Of a stretch of DNA of 64,000 bases, positions 53,963 through 63,493 are shown one piece after another. Source of the DNA: Aphanomyces cochlioides (taxonomy: Eukaryota; Oomycota; Saprolegniomycetes; Saprolegniales; Verrucalvaceae); NCBI GenBank assembly GCA_019828595.1, contig JAHQRK010000006.1, forward strand, positions 620,001 through 684,000. The letters run 5' to 3'. The notes under the pieces were generated by a model that worked only from the letters and a program-made list of their open reading frames with translations, was not told where the DNA came from and searched no databases. Each line of letters starts with the position of its first letter. Positions within the stretch are counted from its first letter, which is position 1. The translations under genes were made by a program, and so were the position numbers.

Positions 53963-56370
53963 ATGAGGTTGCTCCAACTTCTTGCTCCTCGCGGAGCGCG
54001 CTTTGTCCAGACGAGCGGAACAAATGCTCTATTGGACTCCTTCAAGAAGAATCCAAAAGATGCTAAAGTTAACCTTGAGAAGCTTGGCGCAATGGGTGCT
54101 GTCCCTTCGGGACGACAAGTAAAAGACGTTGTGATGCATTTGTTCCAGACGCAACATCCTCATGAAGCTGCCGAAGTTATGAAATTTTCAATTCAACACG
54201 ACATTCAACTCAACTACAAGTACATTGTCTCCGATGCTATCAAGATCGACATTGCTTATGAACCCATCTTCGTCGATTTGCTCCAGAAGCAGGAGTTGCC
54301 GAGATCAATAGCCATTTCTATTATCAAGGGCTTCTTGGACTTACGCCACATTCCTCAAGCCATCAAATATTACAAGGATATTGTGAGGCAGTCACGAAGC
54401 GAAACTGAAGACGCCAACGCGTCGCAGAAGTATAAATTTGTCCACGATGTCATGGAGAATCTCATTCTTCTCGATGAAAACCCACATCCTAATGCCCAGG
54501 TGGCTCAAAGGCTTATTGTAGACAGTTTTTTTTGTGAGGAGAAGGAAGAACAAGATGACCTGCCCACACTCCGCGCTGTCCTTGAAGTGAATCCCTCTTG
54601 CATGCAATGGTTGGTGTACCAAGCAATTGGCCGCCTCAACAACAGGGTTAACTATGAATGGCAAGCCCGGCAACTTCGATTCGAATCGATCTTTGACTTT
54701 TGCCTCAACAATCGCGTCGATATTGAATACGATGCTGCGTATAGCATGACCTTGAACAGTTACAAAAGTGCAAAGGCTGATCCTCAACACTTGATGGTGA
54801 CGTACGAAGCAATGTGCAAGACAAATTTGACTCCTTTTAATGCCCGTATAATCGTTTATGCTATGCATGCCAGTCTAGCTGCTGGAAACAATGCCTCTTC
54901 CCTCAAGCATTTTGCAACACTTATCCACAGCGTTGACCCGACAGAAGGAAATCCCAGTGAATCTATTTATTCGTCTGGCTTTATGTTGTGCTCACAGGCT
55001 GGTACGTCATGAACTCTTGAATTTATTTTCACTCTATCCTTGAAAGGCAATGAGAAACTGGCCCAAGAAGCCTTTGCTCACTTGAAACAAAATCCCAACA
55101 TTGTGCCAAAGCAGTCTTTATGTCACTGGTTATTACGGTGCGTTGAGAAGCCAATGAATTGGGATTTGCAACAAGTGCTCGAATATTTGGTCATACACGA
55201 TTTTAAAGTCAAAGGCGTGATGAAACGGATGAATCACACTGTATCCGACAAGAATCTCGTAAAGAAAGCCCTTGGACGGATTTTGGACGACGTATCACTC
55301 CCACCGAAAGAACGAGTGCGTTGTTTATTCGACGCCATGATAGTCTTAATGATTTTTATAGGGGGAACTCTTGCTGAAACGAATTCAAGTCGTCAACACT
55401 CAAGACAAAAATGACACGTCTCGTCTCGAAAGTCTCATTGAGCTTTGTTTCAGCGAGTTACCTACTCCAGCTTCTGCATTGGCTTTGCTGGAAGAGGTAA
55501 ACAAGATAGCCCCTCGTGCACTTCAAATTACCGTCCAAGCTATCATTCTGAGCGTATGTTCGCCAAACTTCTCATGGTCAACTACAAATGTGGATACCGT
55601 TGGAGCTTTGATCAAATATTGCATCGAGAACAAAATTCTCCTCGGGCGATTAATTCACTTCTTCGAAGCTGTAAAGAAGCATAAAGCTACTCTCCCCCCT
55701 CACTTTGCCCACTTGCTTGAAGAGTTGGTGATATCAAAACTTGTATGGCGAAGTATGCCCCGAGACATGGCCGCTATTCACGCCTACCAACAAGTTGGCG
55801 ATTATACCTCCGCCATGAAAGTTTACGAAGGTTTAATGAAGCAGAATACTGTGATCGACAAGACAATCTTGAGCAACGGTATCTTTTTGTGCGCGAAAAC
55901 AGGTGAGTCCTGCCCGTTTTTTCCTTCGTGCCTAACGATGCGAGATAGGAAATGAAGATTTGGCAAAAAGTCTGGTGGATAAACTGATGCGATCCAAGCG
56001 CTTCGTTCCTGATCGCGGAACGTTCAAGTGGGTATTTACATCAATTCAAACTCCATCTACTTGGGATATACCAAAAATTGTTCAATACTTTGGAAGTCAC
56101 CGCATTCAGCCATCTGCTGATCAATACGACCGCTTGTTCCAGCTTATGGAATCGACGTCCATTGACAGCAAGACACTGGGCTTGAGCGCCGAAAAGCCTT
56201 CTGAGTCAACAAGCAAAGTGCGCAGTTCAAGATTGTCTCGAACTACTGAAACCACAGCCGGTGATGAACCAAGTACCGAGCGCAGATCATCGGCAGAATC
56301 AAAGTCTGTGCCAAAAGAGTCTGTACCAGAACAAAAGAAAGAAGATTCAAGCAGATGTAGCATCATGTAG
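53963..56370 (+). CDS. Mitochondrial PPR-like helical-repeat protein, four exons
   Basis: ATG 53963 starts a mitochondrial-type presequence (MRLLQLLAPRGARFVQTSG, rich in Arg and Leu, no acidic residue). Introns, all GT-AG and in phase: 55002-55046 (45 nt), 55316-55361 (46 nt; a 19-nt alternative is less likely) and 55903-55948 (46 nt). The first and third junctions give matching exon starts (GNEKLAQEA and GNEDLAKSL), as in duplicated helical hairpins. The body consists of degenerate paired helices (AIKYYKDIVRQS, MVTYEAMCKTNLTPFN, AMKVYEGLMKQNTVIDKTI) of the pentatricopeptide type, so a role in organellar RNA binding is inferred. The Ser/Glu/Lys-rich tail ends CSIM, which fits a CaaX box. It is the only clear non-family, non-transposon housekeeping-type gene here. 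Confidence 0.75.
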
Positions 56371-56812
56371 TTGGACAAACGTTTCACAGACTTAAACATG
56401 TCTCCAAGCTGAAATTCCTTGCATTTATTTTGAGCTGCCACAACAAGCCATCGAGTTTCCACTGCCGCCGAGGACTCATCATACTCGTCAACACGATATA
56501 GACTTTTTTTCGTTGCATCTTTATCCTGTTGTCCCTCTTGTCTTAGGGGATGAATAAAGGCAAGACACTGTGGGCAATTGCAATGGTGATGCATAAAGAA
56601 CTCAAACTGGATCAATACCATTATCCCCCGTTGAGATTTTATATAAACGGATCAGTGAGCGCAAGGAGCACTCCAATCTTGTTGATGCTCCCAGACTTGG
56701 GTTTTACTGTTTATATTAATACCTTTTATTTTCAATACTTTAGATATTATAATATTTTGAAGAATTTCTAGGCAATTACCTTTGTAATATAATTCTTATT
56801 ATTCTTTTGATC
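56371..56812. other. Intergenic, AT-rich
   Basis: Between the PPR-like gene and the first gene of the right-hand family cluster. It becomes very AT-rich just before the ATG (TTAGATATTATAATATTTTG near 56740-56760). No gene is seen on the plus strand. A minus-strand open frame overlapping it is a shadow of the PPR last exon. Confidence 0.5.
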
Positions 56813-58066
56813 ATGGAGCAAGACCGAATCACACTTGGACAGATTGTTGGGCTTCTTGGCTCAATCTCCCGGCGGCTAGACGTCCTGGAAAAACAAGTTC
56901 AATGCATGCCTGGTCGCATATGGACAGATTTGGGCGAGCGTGTGCCTCTTCCAGTCGGTGGTGTTGACGTATCACATTCGCTGCGACTTGCCTTTCAAGC
57001 GTTTACCAACTCAATTCTCGAGTCGACAAAGCAGACCGTTGAGAGAACGCCAATGCCACCACCTCCTCAGAATTTTTCACGAAGGACCACAAAGCCTGTT
57101 GCAGAAGAGGCTCCTCCGGTCGAGAGGTCAGCTCCTAATACTCTTGAAGCTCCAAGACAATTGCCAACTGAATATGCCGAATTTATATGGTCGGATGGAA
57201 CGATTCATCCCATGCCTGAAGATTTTGAGATGCCCAAGAAAGTCAACACGAGAATCATGTGGGGCTTATGGTTCCATGGAGATCAAGATCGAAATATTTG
57301 TCCATATCGCAACTTCCAGCGGAAAGATTTCACCTCCAACATATCACGCAACTGTCTCTGGACAGCCAGAAGAGTCATGAATGCCCTCGTTGATATTGCG
57401 CTGGCAAACGGGTGGGTCCCAGATGAAGAGGCCATTCCGTTACTTGGACCCAATGCATTTGAGTTATTGTTCGAGAAAACCTTCAACGAGCTTATCAAAC
57501 CCCCCAGTGACAACTACGACATTGGAGAGAAGCCAGCGGTCATTCCCAAACGCCTCGCGAAGTTTTCCTACACGAACGTGTACAAGTCATGCTTGGCAAC
57601 GCGCAAACCGCGGATTGAACGTGATCCGATTAATTTGCCTCCCGACTGGGAGTTTCCCCAAACAACGTGCAGAGCGATGTGGCGGCTATGGTTCCATGGA
57701 GACCGTCCACGCGGCGTGGGTCCATTGCGGCATTTACGAAGTATTGATTTTCGCCAAAGCAGTGGTAAAGTAGCCGAGTCAGCCTCCAGAGTACCAGCTG
57801 CAAGAGGGCTGATGGAAAAGCTCGTGGAAATCGCAGAAGAGCATGGGTTTATCAAGTCAGCGGATGAGCTTAATGCCGCGACAGATGCTACCACGCTCGA
57901 TAGCATTTTTGAAGATGCATTTGATATACTGCTCAACTACAATCCCGAAGGCAATCTCGCAGGTGATGAACAAGGCGTCTTGCGAAGCTACAAAGCGGGA
58001 GAATACTCGTATTTGACCGTTGTCCATGTCATGCGAGAGCAACAAAGGAAACGAAAACGAACGTGA
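56813..58066 (+). CDS. Two-domain WF-GD/GPFR family protein
   Basis: 417 codons from ATG 56813, uninterrupted. The N-terminal helix is RRLDVLEKQVQCMPGRIWTD (about residues 20-40), and the second helix LRLAFQAFTNSILEST (about 56-71). A Pro-rich linker follows. Domain 1 (about 123-265) has FIWSDGT, MWGLWFHGD, ICPYRNF, FEKTFNELI and FSYTNVYK. Domain 2 (about 267-412) lacks the WSDG opening but has PPDWEFP, MWRLWFHGD, VGPLRHL, AARGLMEKL, FEDAFDILLNYNPEG, YSYLTVV and RKRKRT. The first gene of a five-gene tight cluster. Its plan matches a putative nuclear DNA-binding protein; function unknown. Confidence 0.85.
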   Translation: MEQDRITLGQIVGLLGSISRRLDVLEKQVQCMPGRIWTDLGERVPLPVGGVDVSHSLRLAFQAFTNSILESTKQTVERTPMPPPPQNFSRRTTKPVAEEAPPVERSAPNTLEAPRQLPTEYAEFIWSDGTIHPMPEDFEMPKKVNTRIMWGLWFHGDQDRNICPYRNFQRKDFTSNISRNCLWTARRVMNALVDIALANGWVPDEEAIPLLGPNAFELLFEKTFNELIKPPSDNYDIGEKPAVIPKRLAKFSYTNVYKSCLATRKPRIERDPINLPPDWEFPQTTCRAMWRLWFHGDRPRGVGPLRHLRSIDFRQSSGKVAESASRVPAARGLMEKLVEIAEEHGFIKSADELNAATDATTLDSIFEDAFDILLNYNPEGNLAGDEQGVLRSYKAGEYSYLTVVHVMREQQRKRKRT

Positions 58067-58853
58067 GAAGAGAAATGAGAATGATAGGCATGAAGTCATA
58101 AGTGATGTAGCTAACCACATCTTAGGTTGCATAAGATTACCTCATTGTTTAAATGTGCTAACACGTCTGGCAGTCTGGAAGCTTTGAGTTTAGTAGGTGT
58201 CGACACTTTTAGAAGAGGAGTTGGTTTGTCGTCATTATAGAAGGGACTACCTGATTTTTCAACAGCCAAAACGACAGATCCATCCACTTTTTTGTAAGCT
58301 ACGTCACTTAGAATGACACAAATCCATGGATTAACGCTACGGAAGCACTCGGGGGCAGGTTGTTGATAAAAGTCGTGTTCTACTTGAAGAAACTGAAGAC
58401 ATTTCAGAAATGTGAGCTATCATATCCATCTCAACAACTCGAGAGCCTGGATATTCTTGCATTCATGGGTGTTCATTCAAGTGTTGGATGGTATTTGCCC
58501 TAGTATTGCCTTTGTCGGCTCTGAGTCAACGATGACAACGAGGATGTCCGTCCACCTTTGAGGTGTGAGCTGATTTTCAATGTTGTTCGATGTGAAAATT
58601 CGCTCCTTTCAAGAACCAAACCAAAGACAGAGGTAGTCTTCTAGATGCACGTTTTGTCTACTAGGAATTCGTTGTTGGGGACTCATTAAGTTCTTCTCCA
58701 CGCAGTATTGCAACTTCTGAGATGACTTGGGGGTTTCAAGCATTTCTATCCCCAAGACACATATTTTGGTGCAATTCTATTGGTCAGGGAAACATCTCTT
58801 CCTAATTTTGATTGGCTAATTTTTTTTAAATATGTTAGAAATAAACCAATCAA
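58067..58853. promoter_or_regulatory. Intergenic with CCAAT boxes before family gene
   Basis: Three CCAAT boxes lie in the 90 bp before the next start codon: CTATTGGTC (about 58776), GATTGGCTAA (about 58810) and AACCAATC (about 58844), the last ending 4 bp from the ATG at 58854. If they act as promoter elements, translation probably starts at the downstream ATGs (58899 or 58902). The remaining 700 bp holds no gene. Confidence 0.45.
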
Positions 58854-60164
58854 ATGTATTCATTTGATTCACCAAGTGCCATCACACTGCCGCAGTCCAT
58901 GATGTCGCGAGCGGAATGGAACATGCTCGATCAAAGATGCACGAGGATAGATGAGACGCTTCAGTTGTGGACTCAGCGCTTGGAATCGCTTGAAGAAAAG
59001 GTTGATGCGCTCCCACTTCAAATTTGCCGATTGGTCGAGGAACGCCAGCGTGAAACGAGCTCGATAATGGCAGTGCACCAAGCGCTTCAGAAGGCAATGC
59101 AAGTGTTTGCTGAAGCCATGACGCCTGCACCGATTCGAGTACAACCAGATCGACCCCCAGCAACAGCAGAGCGCACACCAATACCACCTCCTCCTCCGCT
59201 CCATCGCTCTTTTAGTGCAAACAAGGCGAGCCTAGCAAGCATCATGACTTCCCCCGCTCAAGATTCATTGCCTCCGTCATCACCACGCCCGCTTCCTCCT
59301 CCCATGGCGCTTGTTGAAGATGCAGAAGAAGCCCCGCCACCACCACCGATTGAACCGACGGAACCCCAAACCACGTTCATCAAGGTCGAGCCGATTGAAC
59401 ATTCACAAAGTGTGAATTCCATCATTCAGTCCCCTCAAGAACATTACGCGACAGAATCTACTGGCATTCCGGCCTCTCTTCCTGTCGAGATTCCCTCCGT
59501 CACACAAATCCGAGTCGAATCAAGTGTTCGACTTGGTACCAACCCAACAACTTCAACCGACGACGAGGACGATTCCCTGAAGAGTCCTCGTCTTGAAACC
59601 CATCATAGCTTCCTGCGACCACCTCGGCTCGCGCCTTCGCCCGTGAGGAATACAACGCCATCTCGACGTCCAATATCCTTGACTCCTGACAATCTCCCAG
59701 TCTTCACCTGGTCCGACGGATCCGAACGACATGCCCCTGAAGCTTGGGAGTTCCCTTCGACCAACTGCAAGACAATGTGGCGGCTTTGGTTTCATGGCGA
59801 CGCGAATCATTCCATCGGACCATTTCGCCACCTCAAGAGTCGAGACATTGAACGCTTTGCGAAGGACAAGACGTCGCGGAAACAGCTCTCAAGAGCGCGC
59901 ACGGTCATGAACAAACTGCTTGAGATTGCACTCGAGAACTCATGGATCGAGACGGTCGACGAATTGGACGGCAAGAGTGAGGACGACCTCGATGCAATCT
60001 TTGACCAAGCGTTTGACGTGCTCTTGCACCACAACCCAGACGGGAACTTAGCCGGCGATGGCAAACTGCGCGCAGATCGTGCCACGTCATACACTTATTC
60101 ATCCGTGCACACATTCATGGTCCCAACGTCCCGGAAACGAAAGCACTCGACACCCGAAGAGTAA
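58854..60164 (+). CDS. One-domain WF-GD/GPFR family protein with Pro-rich linker
   Basis: 436 codons from ATG 58854, with ATG 58899/58902 as likely alternatives because CCAAT boxes abut the first ATG. The N-terminal helix is QRLESLEEKVDALPLQICRL (about residues 41-60); the second helix ALQKAMQVFAEAM. A long disordered linker has polyproline runs (PPPPP twice) and acidic stretches; IRVESSVRLG and FIKVEPIEHS resemble SUMO-type sites (I-K-V-E fits the psi-K-x-E consensus). The single C-terminal domain (about 283-418) is a near-consensus copy: FTWSDGS, MWRLWFHGD, IGPFRHLKSRDIE, SRARTVMNKL, FDQAFDVLLHHNPDG, YTYSSVHTFM, then RKRKHS. It ends 27 bp from the stop of the next, convergent family gene. 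Confidence 0.85.
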   Translation: MYSFDSPSAITLPQSMMSRAEWNMLDQRCTRIDETLQLWTQRLESLEEKVDALPLQICRLVEERQRETSSIMAVHQALQKAMQVFAEAMTPAPIRVQPDRPPATAERTPIPPPPPLHRSFSANKASLASIMTSPAQDSLPPSSPRPLPPPMALVEDAEEAPPPPPIEPTEPQTTFIKVEPIEHSQSVNSIIQSPQEHYATESTGIPASLPVEIPSVTQIRVESSVRLGTNPTTSTDDEDDSLKSPRLETHHSFLRPPRLAPSPVRNTTPSRRPISLTPDNLPVFTWSDGSERHAPEAWEFPSTNCKTMWRLWFHGDANHSIGPFRHLKSRDIERFAKDKTSRKQLSRARTVMNKLLEIALENSWIETVDELDGKSEDDLDAIFDQAFDVLLHHNPDGNLAGDGKLRADRATSYTYSSVHTFMVPTSRKRKHSTPEE

Positions 60165-60191
60165 CAAAATGTATAAAATGCAACACACGAC

Positions 60192-61613
60192 TTACAATTC
60201 GTACTGGCCATCGTCCACTTCACCTTCCACGCTACGCTTTCGCTTGCGTTGCGCCATCGCGCTGTACACGGTGCCGTATGAATAACCAGACATCTTTTCC
60301 GAGCGGAGTTGGCCAGGGCCGTCGCCAACAAGACTGCCTTCAGGGCTGTCGTGCATGAGTACGTCAAATGCTTGGTCAAAGACCGCTTCGAGCTCAGCTG
60401 TCGACATAGTATCGAGGTCGTCGACGGAATTTGCAAAGCCATTCGTGACGGCAATGTCAATCAGCTTCTCCATAACACCTCGAGCTCGTGAAAATTGGCG
60501 GCGAGCAGGGCCGTCCGTGACTTCCTTGTCAATGTCACGCGGACGGAAATGGCGGAATGGGCCGATGCCGTTGGCTTCATCGCCTTTGAACCAAAAGTAC
60601 CACATGGTCTTGCAGTTGGTCGCAGGGAATTCCCAGTCGGGGCTGGGGCCGCCGATAGGGTTTGTGCCAGTAGGACTCTTGTAGCCAACATTTTCAAAGC
60701 CAGCACTGCGTTGCGCCTTTCGCTTGCCCTTGATCAGGCGCTTGTAGGCGTTCGTATACGTGTACGTTGGAGCCTTCTCAACGACGTCTGCAGGTTCGTT
60801 CTGAATCAACCGTGGAAAGACTTGATCAAACAATTGCGCACGTTCTGCCGAGGACATGAGCGAAATGGCTTCAGGGGAAGCGACAAGGTTTTGGTCGAGA
60901 GCAATTTGGATCAACGTCACCATGACGCCACGGGCGCACGAGAGGTTTACTTTGGACGTAGCATCTTCCAAGTCCTTGGCTGTCAAATGTTGAAAAGGAC
61001 CGACCGTATTATCTCCGGCAAACCACAGCTCCCACATCGTGCGTGATGACGTCGTGGGGAGAAGCCATCCTTGTGGTGCAAATTGCTTGGAACCATCAGA
61101 CCAGGTAAACTTGGGCATTTCGGGAGGAATTTCCGTCTTGGGATGGCGACGCGTGTTGGGAATTGTAATCGGACTTGCTTGCTGGGCAGGGGGGCGGCCA
61201 CCGTTCGAGAGAAGCAAGAGCGTCGATGGACTGCTGTCAGGGTGGTCCAACGTTGATCGCTTGACACGCACTTTGGTCTTCTTGGCCATGTCGTTCGTCT
61301 CATAAGTTGCCATACGACTCGCAGCGGCGCGGATTTTACGTCGCTGGTATCTCTCAGGCGCAGCCGAGATCAAAATCGCATCCGTGAGTGCTTTGATGGC
61401 CAAATCCAGGACATGCGTGACGCCGACCCCCGCAGGGTTGGGTTGCACACGGGCGTCCAAGGCCGACCAAATTCGTCTCGGGAGGTCTTCGACCGTCTTT
61501 TCCAGGGCGTCCAGGCGGCGGTGCATGCTATCAAACTCTTCCCGCATATCTCGCTCTTCAATGATGTCTGGCGCTGTCGTTTCCATGTCGTGCTGGTGGT
61601 CCATGTCTGCCAT
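60192..61613 (-). CDS. Two-domain WF-GD/GPFR family protein
   Basis: 473 codons from ATG 61613. The N-terminal helix is HRRLDALEKTVEDLPRRIWS (about residues 31-50), and the second helix LDLAIKALTDAILI (about 69-82). Domain 1 (about 166-300) has FTWSDGS, MWELWFAGD, VGPFQHL (R replaced by Q), CARGVM and YTYTNAYKRLIKGKRK. Domain 2 (about 325-470) has PDWEFP, MWYFWFKGD, IGPFRHFRPRDID, SRARGVMEKL, FDQAFDVLMHDSPEG, YSYGTVYSAM and RKRKRS, ending in an acidic tail. Its 5' region has two ATCCGGAT palindromes (61689 and 61894). It is more G+C-rich than the transposon blocks, like the neighbouring family genes. Confidence 0.87.
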   Translation of the reverse strand: MADMDHQHDMETTAPDIIEERDMREEFDSMHRRLDALEKTVEDLPRRIWSALDARVQPNPAGVGVTHVLDLAIKALTDAILISAAPERYQRRKIRAAASRMATYETNDMAKKTKVRVKRSTLDHPDSSPSTLLLLSNGGRPPAQQASPITIPNTRRHPKTEIPPEMPKFTWSDGSKQFAPQGWLLPTTSSRTMWELWFAGDNTVGPFQHLTAKDLEDATSKVNLSCARGVMVTLIQIALDQNLVASPEAISLMSSAERAQLFDQVFPRLIQNEPADVVEKAPTYTYTNAYKRLIKGKRKAQRSAGFENVGYKSPTGTNPIGGPSPDWEFPATNCKTMWYFWFKGDEANGIGPFRHFRPRDIDKEVTDGPARRQFSRARGVMEKLIDIAVTNGFANSVDDLDTMSTAELEAVFDQAFDVLMHDSPEGSLVGDGPGQLRSEKMSGYSYGTVYSAMAQRKRKRSVEGEVDDGQYEL

Positions 61614-62002
61614 CGTCGTTGTCGTTTGGAGGAGGCAGTTTACAAAATTGTCCGGTTCTGGCTAAATCGAACCAATTTGACCTTCCGTATCCGGATGACC
61701 AGATCGTCAGAACACGTCCAATCCACGCCGCAGAGTCGCTTCCAGGCACTTCAGCCGCGTGTCTCTCCTTCCAGGGATCATCTTGAAGCTGATAGAACCC
61801 CTCCACAGCTCTGGATTACGTCGCAAGGCGAGCTTTGCCACCGTTTGTCCCGCGCTGGATTTGAATTTTTAAATACGACACGACTTAGTCGTTATCCGGA
61901 TGCTAGCTGACTTTTCTTTTCTGTGAACAGACTAATGTGGTGAGGATGGACGATCAACCGACCTCGTGATGGAAGAAGATGACACACAAGTGGATTAGCT
62001 CG
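61614..62002. promoter_or_regulatory. 389-bp promoter region with two ATCCGGAT sites
   Basis: It separates the ATG of the two-domain gene (61613, -) from the stop of the next minus-strand gene. ATCCGGAT occurs at 61689-61696 and 61894-61901. Towards the gene these read TCATCCGGATACGG and GCATCCGGATAACG. Nothing else is recognised. Confidence 0.45.
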
Positions 62003-63353
62003 CTAAATAACGCCGCCGCGTGACCGTTTCTTCGATGTCGAAGGGGCCATGGTGTGATACACCGTCGTGTACGTGTACTTGGCTGCCTTTTTCGCCAGCC
62101 GTGCGCCACTCCCATCGCCTTTCCCGCCATCCAGAACGAGTTCAAACGCATTGTCAAAGAGGTGCTCCAGCTGCGTCGTGTCCATCCCATCGAGATCTTC
62201 GACTGACTGGGCGAATCCACGCTCCAGAGCTATGTCCGTGATGTGCTCCATGAGAACAAGTGCACTAGATAAGAGCTTCCTTTGCCGACGATCGTTTGCG
62301 AAACGTTCGACATCGCGACTGCGAAGATGACGAAAGGGTCCGATTTCATTTGCCGCGTCGCCTTTGTACCAGTATAGCCACATCGCCTTCGTAGTTGTGG
62401 ATGGAAAAGCCCATGGAACCATCGTGCACTCGGCTGCGTCCTTGGCGCAAGCGTTTCCATTGATGTCGACCCCGTCTTGTGTTTGTCCTTCACAAGCAGC
62501 TCATATACGTGCCGATATGGATACGCTACCGCCCGATCTGCCCGCAATGGCTCAGTCAAGATGTCCTCAGCCTCAGGCGTGCTTAAGATCGCGTAGACTT
62601 GGTCAAACACGGCCATACACTTGAATCGAGGCATTTCTTCCAACTCAGCTCCAGAGCTGGCGATACCACGAGACACTGCAAGGTCGACAAGCTTCTTCAT
62701 TACGCCTCGAGCTTGTGACATCTGAACGCGGCAGCTCGACGTGGAGAGGTCTCGCTGCTTGAGCAGTCGAAATGGTCCCATGTGGGGCTCTGCGCAACCT
62801 TGAAACCACAATTCCCACATGGCTCGACTGTCGTCATCGGAAAGTGCCAACCTGGTGGGACTCGTCGAATCGAGTCATCAGGCCAACGAAAGTGAAGAGC
62901 AGGAACATTCATCAATTCATCTTCTGTCCTGTGGTCCTTCTTTTGTTTCTGTAGCGCTGACGTTGATGATGTGGGCTTTGGAGGTGCTTGAGCCTTTTGC
63001 TTGGCGAGACTCACCCAGGTTTCTGACTGAGTCCGAGGATTCATTGAACTCGCACGACCATCCTGAAGTTTTTGGGATTGTCTTGGCTGTGAGCTTTGTA
63101 CTGGGGGAGAAGAAGCATCCACTGACTGGAGAACTGAGTCGGCAAAGGATTTGATCGCAGCTTTCAGCACATGTGACGGTTGTTGCTCTGTGGAGTTCAC
63201 ATCCAAGCTTGTCCATACATGGTCTGGTAATTCTTTGACCTTGTCCTCCAGGGCGTCCATTCGTCGTTCTATGCTCTCTAGAGATCTGTTCATCTTGCTA
63301 AGCGTTGTCTCAATTCGCTCGAGGAAACCCTTCGGCAAGAACACTGGTTCCAT
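62003..63353 (-). CDS. Two-domain WF-GD/GPFR family gene with two frame breaks
   Basis: The likely start is ATG 63353 (MEPVFLPKGF) or 63377; the frame opens at 63437. The N-terminal helix is ERRMDALEDKVKELPDHVWT and the second helix VLKAAIKSFADSVLQSV. The first domain opens FRWPDDSIRRVPPGWHFP and then shifts frame near 62840-62850 to continue MWELWFQGC, MGPFRLLKQRD, QARGVMKKL and YPYRHVYELLVKDKHK. A second shift near 62480-62490 leads to the last domain: VPWAFPS, MWLYWYKGD, IGPFRHLRSRDVE, FDNAFELVLDG, YTYTTVYHTM and KKRSRGG. No GT-AG intron obviously explains the shifts. Either the gene is recently inactivated or the assembly has two one-base errors. Conservation on both sides of each break favours a recent event or an error. 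Confidence 0.75.
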
Positions 63354-63389
63354 TGCATTTGCTCCTCGCTGTCCCATGATGCCAATGCC

Positions 63390-63397
63390 ATCCGGAT
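63390..63397. promoter_or_regulatory. ATCCGGAT palindrome in 140-bp bidirectional promoter
   Basis: It lies between the divergent starts at 63353 (-) and 63494 (+), 97 bp from the plus-strand ATG, and reads GCCATCCGGATAAC towards it. If the minus gene starts at 63377 the site is 13 bp upstream. Confidence 0.4.
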
Positions 63398-63493
63398 AAC
63401 AGTCACACGTTTTGACAATTTTGATATTTTTTTTCAAGCATTTTGCGCATTTTTCACAAAAATCACAGTTTTCAAAGTTTCTTCACAAGTGCA

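Noticed and set aside
55343..55361. 19-nt intron in the PPR gene
   Set aside because: It restores the frame but is far shorter than the other introns (45 and 46 nt); the 46-nt alternative ending at the same acceptor is preferred.
56121..56621. Minus-strand 166-codon ORF
   Set aside because: It overlaps the last PPR exon in antisense and has no domain.
63412..63493. T-rich run as a terminator or telomere-like tract
   Set aside because: It is a simple T/A/C-rich promoter stretch between divergent genes with no repeat unit.
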